This document shows positions 15,834-23,112 of a stretch of DNA of 33,366 nucleotides, in pieces. Numbering within the stretch: the stretch's first letter is position 1; each line of letters starts with the position of its first letter. A program made the position numbers and the translations under genes. The notes beneath the pieces are model-generated. The model saw nothing but the letters and a program-made list of their open reading frames with translations, had not been told where the DNA came from and ran no database searches. The stretch comes from WJKG01 sp964627305 (lineage in GTDB: Bacteria; Zixibacteria; MSB-5A5; GN15; FEB-12). The stretch is from assembly GCA_964627305.1 (NCBI GenBank), contig CAZVHP010000019.1:1-33366 (forward strand), given 5' to 3'.

Positions 15834-16841
15834 ATGGCCGAGGATGTCACCGGACGTGATCTGAAAGATGTCGAGGCGCTTAATTCCGCCTATCACTCGA
15901 TCCGCTCCGAGCTGAAAAAAGTGATTATCGGGCAGACCGATGTGGTCGAGCAGTTGTTGATATCGCTGCTGTCCTCAGGGCACTGCCTGCTGGTTGGTGT
16001 ACCGGGTCTGGCCAAGACGCTGCTGATCTCGACCCTGGCACAGGTGCTGGATCTGAAATTCAACCGCATTCAGTTCACCCCGGATCTGATGCCCTCGGAT
16101 ATCACCGGGACGGAGGTAATCGAGGAGGATCACGCCACCGGACGACGGCAGTTCCGTTTTCTCAAGGGCCCGGTTTTCGCCAACATCATCCTTGCGGATG
16201 AAATCAACCGCACGCCTCCCAAGACGCAGGCCGCCCTTTTGCAAGCCATGCAGGAGCACGAGATAACCTCGGCTGGGCAGACCTTCACGCTCAAGGAGCC
16301 GTTCTTTGTGCTGGCTACCCAGAACCCGATCGAGCAGGAGGGTACCTACCCGCTGCCGGAAGCGCAACTTGACCGGTTCATGTTCATGGTACTGGTTGAC
16401 TACCCCAGCGCCGCCGAGGAGCAGGAGATTGTCAAGACCACTACGGCCGTCCCGAACTGGCAGCTCTCCCGGGTGCTCGGCCCCGAGGATATCATCAGGT
16501 TCCAGCAATTGGTGCGCCGGGTGCCGGTCTCGGACCATCTCGTGAAATATGCCGTCGATCTGGTGCGGGCAACTCGCCCCCTCGAGAAGGACGCCCCCGA
16601 CTTCGTGCGCAACTGGGTGAACTGGGGGGCCGGACCGCGCGCCTCGCAGTATCTGATCCTGGCGGCCAAAACCAGGGCGATTCTCGACGGTCGGCCGACA
16701 CCGGGACCGGAGGATGTGCGCTTTGCAGCCTACCCGGTGATGCGCCACCGCATTGTGACCTCGTTCAATGCCGAGGCCGACGGCGTCGACGCTACCGAAA
16801 TCGTCCGGCGGATTCTGGAGCAAGTCAAAGAGCGCGCGTAG
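15834..16841 (+). CDS. MoxR family AAA+ ATPase
   Basis: A 335-residue chaperone-like ATPase. Walker A is GVPGLAKT (55-62), Walker B is IILADE (118-123) followed by INRTPPKTQAALLQAMQE, and sensor 1 is ATQNP (161-165). The MoxR segment TYPLPEAQLDRF follows. The C-terminal lid domain runs to residue 335. MoxR proteins act with VWA or DUF58 partners on metal-cofactor or envelope protein maturation. Its expected DUF58 partner is two genes downstream, with an asparaginase gene between. GGAGG lies 7 bases before the ATG. Confidence 0.92.
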   Translation: MAEDVTGRDLKDVEALNSAYHSIRSELKKVIIGQTDVVEQLLISLLSSGHCLLVGVPGLAKTLLISTLAQVLDLKFNRIQFTPDLMPSDITGTEVIEEDHATGRRQFRFLKGPVFANIILADEINRTPPKTQAALLQAMQEHEITSAGQTFTLKEPFFVLATQNPIEQEGTYPLPEAQLDRFMFMVLVDYPSAAEEQEIVKTTTAVPNWQLSRVLGPEDIIRFQQLVRRVPVSDHLVKYAVDLVRATRPLEKDAPDFVRNWVNWGAGPRASQYLILAAKTRAILDGRPTPGPEDVRFAAYPVMRHRIVTSFNAEADGVDATEIVRRILEQVKERA

Positions 16842-16866
16842 AATCGCCGACAAGGCGTAAGGCCCA

Positions 16867-17847
16867 ATGAATCAGATCAGCAAATCAGTGCCGTTCGCGA
16901 TCGCCATTCATGGCGGCGCGGGTGCTATCCGCAGGGACAAGATGACGCCCGAGAAGGAGGCGGCCTATCGCGAGCGCCTGCTCGCCTCCCTGCAGATGGG
17001 TTACGAGCTGCTGGATGCCGGCCGCCCCGCACTCGAGGCGACCTGCCGTGCCGTCAACGTGATGGAAGACTCCCCGCTGTTCAACGCCGGCCTCGGAGCG
17101 GTGTATACGCACGACGGGGGGCATGAGCAGGATGCCTGCGTGATAGACGGTTCCAACCTTGCCGTGGGAGCAATTGCCGGAGTGCGGCATATCCGCAACC
17201 CCGTCGACCTGGCGCGGCTGGTGATGGAGCGCTCGCCCCACGTGCTGCTTGCGGGCGACGGGGCGGAGCAGTTCGCTCAAGAGAACGGCATGCCGCTTGA
17301 GCAGGTAAGCTGTTTCGATACCGAGGAGCGTCGCCGGCAACTCGAGGCCGCGATTGCGCGCGAGCAGGAACAGGGGGCGGCGCTCTTCGGCGATGGCAAT
17401 CTCGATCATTCCTCCGATGACAAGTACGGCACGGTCGGGGCGGTGGCGCTCGACCGCGAAGGCAACCTAACGGCGGCGACCTCGACTGGCGGCATGACCA
17501 ACAAGCGCTGGATGCGTATCGGCGACTCGCCCATTATCGGCGCCGGTACCTATGCCAACAACGCCAGTTGCGCCGTCTCGGCCACCGGGCACGGTGAGTA
17601 TATCATGCGCAGCGTGCTGGCATTCGAGGTGCACGCGCTAATGACCTACAAGAACATGACGCTTGATGACGCAGCGAAGACCGCGGTCAATGAGCGGCTG
17701 GGGGCGATCGGCGGCACCGGCGGGCTGGTGGCAATGGACGCACGCGGGCATATCGCCCTGCCGTTCAATACCCCGGGGATGTATCGCGGGTGGATGGTGC
17801 CCGGCTGTGAACCGTGGGTCGGTATCTACAAGGAGGATGACCAGTAG
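16867..17847 (+). CDS. Isoaspartyl peptidase / plant-type L-asparaginase (Ntn hydrolase)
   Basis: A 326-residue cytoplasmic precursor expected to self-cleave before the nucleophile T189 in DDKYGTVGAVALD, giving alpha (about 188 residues) and beta chains. Further family motifs are AIHGGAGA near the N-terminus, NAGLGAVYTHDG (about 73-84), ATSTGGMTNKRWMRIGDSPI (205-223) and a C-terminal GGTGGLVAMD. The enzyme removes isoaspartyl residues from beta-aspartyl peptides and can hydrolyse asparagine. Its position between moxR and the DUF58 gene, 25 bases after moxR and 3 bases before DUF58, suggests one operon. That combination is unusual as far as I know. Confidence 0.92.
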   Translation: MNQISKSVPFAIAIHGGAGAIRRDKMTPEKEAAYRERLLASLQMGYELLDAGRPALEATCRAVNVMEDSPLFNAGLGAVYTHDGGHEQDACVIDGSNLAVGAIAGVRHIRNPVDLARLVMERSPHVLLAGDGAEQFAQENGMPLEQVSCFDTEERRRQLEAAIAREQEQGAALFGDGNLDHSSDDKYGTVGAVALDREGNLTAATSTGGMTNKRWMRIGDSPIIGAGTYANNASCAVSATGHGEYIMRSVLAFEVHALMTYKNMTLDDAAKTAVNERLGAIGGTGGLVAMDARGHIALPFNTPGMYRGWMVPGCEPWVGIYKEDDQ

Positions 17848-17850
17848 CGT

Positions 17851-18750
17851 ATGGCCGATGACTATCGCAAATACCTCCAGCCGGATGTGGTCAGTAAGCT
17901 CAAGGGGCTGGAGCTTCGCGCGCGGCTGGTGGTGGAAGGGTTCATCGCCGGGCTGCACAAGTCGCCCTATCACGGGTTCAGCGTGGAGTTCGCCGAGCAC
18001 CGGCAGTACATGCCCGGGGACAATATCCGCGATGTCGACTGGAAGGTGTTCGCCAAGAGCGACCGCTACTATGTCAAGCAGTACGAGGAGGAGACCAACC
18101 TCAAGGCGTATCTGCTGCTGGACTGCTCCGCCTCGATGCGCTACCAGTCGGGTGACCGGGTGCGCAAGCTCGACTACGCCGGGATGCTGGCCGGGGCGCT
18201 CAGCTACATGATGCTGCGCCAGCGCGATGCGGTGGGGATGGTGACCTTCGATGACAAACTTCGCCGCTACATTCCGCCGCGCTCGAAAAGCGGCCATTTG
18301 CACGTGCTGCTCAACGAGATCGCGGCGCAGCACCCAAGCGAGGTGACCAATATCGCCGGCACCCTGCACGAGATGGCCGAGCGCATCAAGCGCCGCGGGC
18401 TGGTGATTGTGCTCTCCGATCTGCTCGACGATGCCGAGCAGATTATCGCCGGGCTGAAGCACTTCCGGTACCAGCGCCATGAAGTGATCGTCTTTCACAT
18501 CCTGGATCCGCGCGAGCGCGATTTTGCCTTCCCGCGCGAGGCGGTGTTCAAAGATATGGAGACGGGCGAAGAGATCACGACCCTGCCGTACCAGATCAAG
18601 AAAGACTACGCGGCGGCGGTGCAGGCGTTCAGTGACCGGATTTCAACCGCGTGCCGCCAGAGCAATATCGACTACCACTTGATCGACACCTCGACCCCGT
18701 TTGACAAGGCGCTGTATGCATTCCTGAGCAAACGGGTGCGAATGTATTAG
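17851..18750 (+). CDS. DUF58 domain protein (VWA-like), MoxR partner
   Basis: A 299-residue soluble protein. The DUF58 hallmark region is at about 44-100: SVEFAEHRQYMPGDNIRDVD, then WKVFAKSDRYYVKQYEEETN, leading to LLLDCSASM with a MIDAS-like DxSxS (D91, S93, S95). The remainder follows a von Willebrand A fold. No membrane segment is seen, unlike many DUF58 proteins. MoxR-DUF58 pairs are common and the VWA domain is thought to present targets to the ATPase. The usual downstream membrane VWA (BatA/BatB-like) genes are absent, and the operon stops here. Confidence 0.9.
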   Translation: MADDYRKYLQPDVVSKLKGLELRARLVVEGFIAGLHKSPYHGFSVEFAEHRQYMPGDNIRDVDWKVFAKSDRYYVKQYEEETNLKAYLLLDCSASMRYQSGDRVRKLDYAGMLAGALSYMMLRQRDAVGMVTFDDKLRRYIPPRSKSGHLHVLLNEIAAQHPSEVTNIAGTLHEMAERIKRRGLVIVLSDLLDDAEQIIAGLKHFRYQRHEVIVFHILDPRERDFAFPREAVFKDMETGEEITTLPYQIKKDYAAAVQAFSDRISTACRQSNIDYHLIDTSTPFDKALYAFLSKRVRMY

Positions 18751-19409
18751 GGGGGGCGCAGGCTCGCTTTCTTCTGTGGGCGGCAGGTGTCGCGCCTGAT
18801 CCTTGCTCACACTGCGGGCAGGCCATGAGTGCCGGGGCGCACACCCGGAAAGCGATGCAACTTCAGGGGACGGATCGGCTACCGAGATATCTTCTGCCGG
18901 AGTTGCCCGCCCGGGCCCAGGACGGGCAACCACACGCGGCAGAAAGTCGGTCGCGCGACCGTCAGGCGATACGGCCGGACTCTCTGTGATCCCAGTAGTG
19001 CGCACGATACCGGGAGGCTACCTTCGATGAAGCGGTATGCGGGCGGCCTGTCCCTGCGCGCTGGTTGACCGGTCGGGCAGGGCTGCCACGGACCGCGAGG
19101 CAGTCGGTGTCACATGGTCCTGTTTGGCAGTAACGCCTTTGACTATGGGTGCGCGCCGGTAGGTTGCTGTGAAGTTGTTGCGAATCTGCCGCCGGGCGGG
19201 GGTAGACAGGCGGGCACGGACGATGGCAGAGCCCCGAAGACGGGAACCTGCCCTGCTGCCGGATGATGTCAGAACCTCGCTTCGCGACCCCCTCGGGGCA
19301 GGGGTTCTGACCTACTTCAGCGGTGTCGAAACCGCAGGGGTTTCGACCTACCTCAGAGGTGACTTACACCCCGGGGACGGGACGCCACGGATTTCACTCC
19401 CCGTCGCAG
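18751..19409. other. Gene-free region with paired palindromic repeats
   Basis: No credible gene is seen in these 659 bp between a plus-strand and a minus-strand transcription unit. Short open frames are of unnatural composition. The right end holds two related hairpin units (19268-19358) that may serve as a terminator for the minus-strand AhpD-like gene. Confidence 0.6.
19268..19358. repeat. Two related hairpin repeat units with compensatory changes
   Basis: Unit 1 has a perfect 9-bp stem GTCAGAACC (19268-19276) / GGTTCTGAC (19303-19311). Unit 2 has a 9-bp stem GTCGAAACC (19325-19333) / GGTTTCGAC (19339-19347). Each stem is followed by a similar tail (CTACTTCAGCGGTG and CTACCTCAGAGGTG). Where the stems differ, both arms differ so that pairing is kept. 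Confidence 0.7.
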
Positions 19410-19949
19410 CTACTGCTCCAGTTCCACGCCCAAGGCGTCGGCGAGGCGGTTGACGTAGTTGAAGTACGATGTCACCTGTACGATATCGTGCAGCATCACA
19501 TCGTCCATGCCAATCGCACGCAGGCCGTCGATGTACTCCCGGTCGATTGTGTGGGCGCGCATGGTGATGCGCTCGGCGTAGTCGAGAATGAACCGGTCGG
19601 CCTGGTCCAGTTCGGCGGTGCGCCAGTCAGTGACCAGCGCTTCTTTCAGAGTCTCTGGGGCCTCGGGGTCGACAGACCGCAACGCGGTCCAGTGGTGCTC
19701 AATTCAGTAGTGGCACCTGTTCAGCCCGGAGACCATAGTGGCGATCATCTCGCGCTGACGGCGCGACAAGGGGGATTTGGCGAACATGATGGCGCGGTAG
19801 AAATCCATGTGGGCTTCCATCGCGCGCGGGTTGGATCCGGCGATGCGGACGATGTTGGCCGGGGTCTTGTTGTCGCCGCCGTATTTGTCATAGAGCGCGC
19901 GGAGCTGCTCGGAGGCGTCCTCGTATGAGATATAGTCAATGAAGGCCAT
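19410..19949 (-). CDS. AhpD-like (peroxidase-related) protein with in-frame TGA, probable selenoprotein
   Basis: Read through one TGA (19706-19704), this is a 179-residue protein of the AhpD/carboxymuconolactone decarboxylase superfamily, small thiol-dependent peroxidase-related enzymes. The TGA is codon 82. It falls at the second Cys of the family CxxC motif: N77-R-C79-H-Y-TGA82-I-E-H-H86. E67, C79, position 82 and H86 keep the relative spacing of E118, C130, C133 and H137 in mycobacterial AhpD. The frame continues after the TGA for 97 family-like codons (for example MDDVMLHDIVQVTSYFNYVN). A candidate SECIS hairpin follows the TGA. The ATG at 19949 is two bases after the flavodiiron protein stop and has AGGGG upstream, so the genes are coupled. 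The alternatives are a recent nonsense mutation, a sequencing error or a TGA-reassigned code. The last is disfavoured because other genes here, such as the rnpA, yidC and mnmG frames, end at TGA. Confidence 0.75.
19673..19691 (-). promoter_or_regulatory. Candidate bacterial SECIS element
   Basis: Reading on the minus strand after the TGA (19706-19704), UGGACCGC-GUU-GCGGUCUG forms an 8-bp stem (two G-U pairs) with a 3-nt loop whose first base is G. The loop begins 21 nt after the TGA. Bacterial SECIS elements are small hairpins just downstream of the UGA, with a short loop carrying a G near its start, so position and form fit. It was found by hand, without folding software. Confidence 0.6.
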
Positions 19950-19951
19950 GT

Positions 19952-21142
19952 CTACCCCTTTGTGAACTCGGCGAGTTTGCGTGCCCATTCGCGGACGGCG
20001 CTCATTTCCTCATCGGAAGGGACGAGCTTGGCGCGAAACGGTTCTTCGAACAGGGTGATCCGCATGCCGCTCAGGCGGTCGGCGACCAGGCGCAGTCCCT
20101 CGCCGCCCCAGCCATAGCTGCCGTACACAGCGCCCTTCTTGCCCTTGATGGAGACAGTGGACAGCAAGTTGACGGCATCCCAGGTGGGCCGGACAGCATC
20201 GGCGGCGAAGGTCGGTGTGCCGAACAGCACCACGAGGCTGGATTCGATGGCATCGCGGGCGGCCTGGATATCCATCCCGGAGCTGTCGAAGAGCAGGGTC
20301 TCGAAGCCGGCCTTCCGGAGTTCTTCGGCGATGGCATCGGTCATCTTCTTCGTGTTGCCATAGGAGGAGACATAGAAGATAGCGGCGCGGGTGCGGCCCT
20401 CGGTGTGGTCGCGGCACCAGTCGGCGTAGCGATCGATATACTCCTGCGGGTTTTTGCGAATGAGGGGGCCGTGACTGGTGGCGATCAACTCGACCGCCAG
20501 GCCCTGCAGTTTCTCGAGGCTCTTGCGGATCAGGTGGGTGAAGGGGCGCATGATGGCATCGAAGTAGTACCGGAACTCGTGGTCGAAGTCGAGCTCGGAC
20601 TGGTCGGCATAGAGCTTGTCACCGAAAGCGATATGGGCCGCGAAGCCATCGCAGGAGAAGAGCACCTTGTCCTGTTCGAGCCATGTCATCATGGTGTCGG
20701 GCCAGTGCATGTATGGGGTGCTCTTGAAAGTGAGGGTCTTGCCGCCGAGGTCAAGGGTGTGGTCGTGTTTGACGGTTTCGACCGGGACCTCGATGTTGAG
20801 CACGTTCTGCACGAAGGGGAGCGCCGGGTAGGAGCAGACGAGTTTGAGATTGGGGGCGCGCTGGATCAGGGCGGCCATGGCGCCGGAGTGGTCGGGTTCG
20901 TTGTGGTTGACGACGAGGTAGTCGATCTGGCCAAGGGGGACGATTTCGCTCACATTGTTGAGGTACTCCTCAGTGAAGCCCTTCTTGACGGTGTCGATCA
21001 GGGCGATTTTGTCGTTGCCCTTGACGAGATATGCGTTGTAGGTGGTGCCGTGTTTGGTCTTCATGATGATGTCGAAGACGTCCAGATCGGGGTCCTGGAC
21101 GCCGACCCACCAGACGTTGTCGGCTATCTTGATTGCGCTCAT
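19952..21142 (-). CDS. Flavodiiron protein (FprA/rubredoxin:oxygen oxidoreductase family)
   Basis: A 396-residue cytoplasmic enzyme that reduces O2 to water and/or NO to N2O. The N-terminal metallo-beta-lactamase-like domain (about 1-245) carries the diiron ligand motif NHNEPDHSGAM (H80, E82, D84, H85), HWPDTM (H147) and FSCDGF (D165). The C-terminal flavodoxin domain (about 255-396) starts AIFYVSSYGNTKKMTDAIAE, whose SSYGNT loop binds FMN phosphate. The length is normal for class A without a rubredoxin fusion. The ATG at 21142 (MSAIKIADNVWWVG) is preferred over an upstream in-frame start because AGGAG precedes it and the family begins here. It is followed after 2 bases by the AhpD-like gene, suggesting a joint oxygen/peroxide defence unit. 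Confidence 0.93.
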   Translation of the reverse strand: MSAIKIADNVWWVGVQDPDLDVFDIIMKTKHGTTYNAYLVKGNDKIALIDTVKKGFTEEYLNNVSEIVPLGQIDYLVVNHNEPDHSGAMAALIQRAPNLKLVCSYPALPFVQNVLNIEVPVETVKHDHTLDLGGKTLTFKSTPYMHWPDTMMTWLEQDKVLFSCDGFAAHIAFGDKLYADQSELDFDHEFRYYFDAIMRPFTHLIRKSLEKLQGLAVELIATSHGPLIRKNPQEYIDRYADWCRDHTEGRTRAAIFYVSSYGNTKKMTDAIAEELRKAGFETLLFDSSGMDIQAARDAIESSLVVLFGTPTFAADAVRPTWDAVNLLSTVSIKGKKGAVYGSYGWGGEGLRLVADRLSGMRITLFEEPFRAKLVPSDEEMSAVREWARKLAEFTKG

Positions 21143-21282
21143 GGCGTGAGGCTCCTGTTGCAATTGAAAGTTATCGTTATTGTGTCTGACAAGTATAACG
21201 AATTTTGCCGCGCGCACAACACGCGCGGCACGAAATCGGACAGGGGAGTATTCGCGATACCCGCGATGCGGGCAGCGGCGGG

Positions 21283-22194
21283 CTACTTCAGAGCGGAGAT
21301 ATACTCGACAAGGCGCTCATACAGGCGGTCATCGGCAGGGGGGAGGCTCTCGACCGTGAGCTTGTCGGCCTCGGAGCGTTCCCGGAGCACGTTGACTTCC
21401 CTGACGTCCAGGTCGTGCTCCGGCATGAGGACGAGGGTGGGTTTCTCGACACCCTCAATGTGATCGGCCGTGCGATAGGCGGCAGCGTAGCCGGAGCGGA
21501 TATCGTACCACCACCACATGATGGATTTGTAGAAGGGGAACCAGTAGGCTTTGGCTTGCCGGCGGAGAATCTGAAGGGCGCGGTCGGTGCTGAGGTAGGG
21601 ATCGATGGCGATGACAGCATCGACACGCGGTTCGCTCTCGGCGGCGATCAGGGCGCCATCGGCGCCGCGTGCGAAGCCGACCACGACGAGGGGGTGGCGG
21701 ATCTGGTCGTGGATTTCGGCATAGGAGACCAGGGACGCGAAGTCCTCGGCCTCGTACTGCCCTTCGCCGCGGTAGCTTCCACTGGATCGTCCGGCGGCGC
21801 GCAGGTCGGCGGCAAGGATACACCAGCCGGAGTCAAGCAGTGTCTGAGCCAGAGGCAGGACAGCGTCGCGGTCGGCTCCATGGGGGTGGGTGAGGATGAT
21901 GGTGCCACTGGTGGTGTCGGCGGTTGTGTCGGGGCAGACGAACAGGCAGGCCAGCGAGGTGAGGCCGTCGACCTCGACGCGGAAGGTATCGGTGACCAGT
22001 CCGGCCTCGGCCCAGGCGCCGGGATCATTGATAATGAGGGAGTCCTCGGCGATATCGTCGATGTCCGGTCGGCCCATGATGTCCTTGGTCTTGTTCAGGG
22101 GATAAATGACAAAAACAAGGACCAACATGGCAATAATGCCCAGCACAATAATGGTTTTGATAATTTCTTTTGTGGACCGGGAGAGTTTGGCCAT
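21283..22194 (-). CDS. Membrane-anchored alpha/beta-hydrolase-fold protein lacking catalytic Ser
   Basis: A 303-residue protein with one N-terminal membrane anchor (about 11-31) and a periplasm-facing alpha/beta-hydrolase fold. Fold markers are GTIILTHPHGADRDA (oxyanion-type HPHG), LAADLRAAGRSSG and VVVGFARGADGALIAA, the nucleophile elbow. The elbow reads G-F-A175-R-G instead of G-x-S-x-G (codon GCA). A candidate acid (D261 in PEHDLD) exists, but the position where His is expected reads LPPADDRLY. It may therefore be a pseudo-hydrolase with a binding or structural role. It lies 140 bp upstream of the flavodiiron gene on the same strand; co-transcription is possible. Confidence 0.75.
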   Translation of the reverse strand: MAKLSRSTKEIIKTIIVLGIIAMLVLVFVIYPLNKTKDIMGRPDIDDIAEDSLIINDPGAWAEAGLVTDTFRVEVDGLTSLACLFVCPDTTADTTSGTIILTHPHGADRDAVLPLAQTLLDSGWCILAADLRAAGRSSGSYRGEGQYEAEDFASLVSYAEIHDQIRHPLVVVGFARGADGALIAAESEPRVDAVIAIDPYLSTDRALQILRRQAKAYWFPFYKSIMWWWYDIRSGYAAAYRTADHIEGVEKPTLVLMPEHDLDVREVNVLRERSEADKLTVESLPPADDRLYERLVEYISALK

Positions 22195-22463
22195 AGCACT
22201 TCACCCCAATGCAGCACCGATGCCGGTGCGTGTAACGTTAGTCGAGCCGGGTTAGCTGTCAGTCGTGATTTATGGCGTCAAGGAAGTCCTGGACCGGACC
22301 ATAGTCAACATCAAATTTCCGCCGGGACCGGGGCGGGGCCTCGGGAATTCCGCTGCAGCAATTGTGAAGGCGGTTGCATCACAAGAATCATCCGATCGAC
22401 GGGGGAGGGTGTGGGGCAGTTCCCATAGCGTCGGCACAAGTGGTTTTCTTGCTTGGTGTTAGT

Positions 22464-22511
22464 GGGCGGGATTCGGGGGCGGTGGGGTTTGGGGCCGGGT
22501 GGTTTTGGGGG
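22464..22511 (+). other. G-rich tract with G-quadruplex potential
   Basis: At least six runs of three to five G occur within 48 bases (starting at 22464, 22468, 22475, 22484, 22491, 22497 and 22507) with spacers of 1-8 bases. At least four such runs in short spacing satisfy the usual G-quadruplex pattern. Confidence 0.5.
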
Positions 22512-22753
22512 TGGTTTCTGGCATGGCAGTTGCGTTGGTGCTGTTGGACCTATCCGAACCGGGTCGTCGGCAGACTGTCGGCGCGAGCAGTTGGGATAGA
22601 TGTAGTATGCGCTTGGTATACCGGCCTGGTTGACCCGTGAGGGTGATCCCGGGCCGTGCCAGACGGTGACAATTTGAGAGAGGAGGTTGAGCCCTGGCGG
22701 ATAACCGTTTGGGCTTAAACGGAATTCTTCGTCGCACCAGGTTCAGAATGGTG

Positions 22754-22782
22754 TTGACAAAGATCGCCCTTAGTCCTATATT
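22754..22782 (+). promoter_or_regulatory. Near-consensus sigma70 promoter
   Basis: TTGACA (22754-22759, perfect) and TATATT (22777-22782, 5 of 6) are separated by exactly 17 bp. Predicted start near 22789 gives a leader of about 320 nt to the gene at 23113. Confidence 0.75.
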
Positions 22783-22789
22783 TTGCTCG

Positions 22790-23112
22790 GACGTTAGATG
22801 GGTTTTCCAGTGATAGTACTACAGTAAACTAAGTACAGCTTGAAAACAACCCAAGGTGAACTAATTTCAATCCGAGCATTCGTTACCGATTTGAGTATGT
22901 GTTTTCGGGGTCGAGTAGTCTTTGGCCCCGGAGCAAGCAACGAGGACGGCATCTTTTAGGTCCTCAGTGAGCGACGTGTTGTAACGGTAATTGCGTTGGC
23001 GACGGGTCTCTTGTCGACTGTGCGCTGCGCCGGGAGTATCGCTATCGGTCTTGTGGCTAAGGGAAGTATCCAAAACGAGATTTGCGAACCTGTTTTCTTT
23101 GAGGAGGAATCC
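22790..23112 (+). promoter_or_regulatory. Long, possibly structured 5' leader
   Basis: The first 70 nt contain GGGTTTTC pairing with GAAAAC...CCC, and nested GTACT/AGTAC arms, suggesting a folded element. A second possible stem pairs GGGG with CCCC around 22912-22935. No known riboswitch class is recognised. GAGGAG lies before the downstream ATG. Confidence 0.35.

Larger units (their letters stand above)
22195..23112. other. Gene-free region: G-rich tract, promoter and long leader
   Basis: No gene is supported in these 918 bp. From left to right it holds a G-rich tract (22464-22511), a near-consensus sigma70 promoter (22754-22782) and a leader of about 320 nt before the first secreted-protein gene. 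Long plus-strand frames crossing 22.2-22.4 kb are antisense shadows of the hydrolase. Confidence 0.6.

Noticed and set aside
19704..19706. The in-frame TGA as an ordinary nonsense mutation making a pseudogene
   Set aside because: Not excluded, but disfavoured: the stop sits exactly at a redox Cys, the frame continues intact, no other lesion is seen, and a SECIS-like hairpin follows.
20405..22428. Two long plus-strand frames of 352 and 407 codons
   Set aside because: They lie antisense to the flavodiiron and hydrolase genes, whose family motifs are clear. Their translations are low-complexity Gly/Val/Asp-rich.
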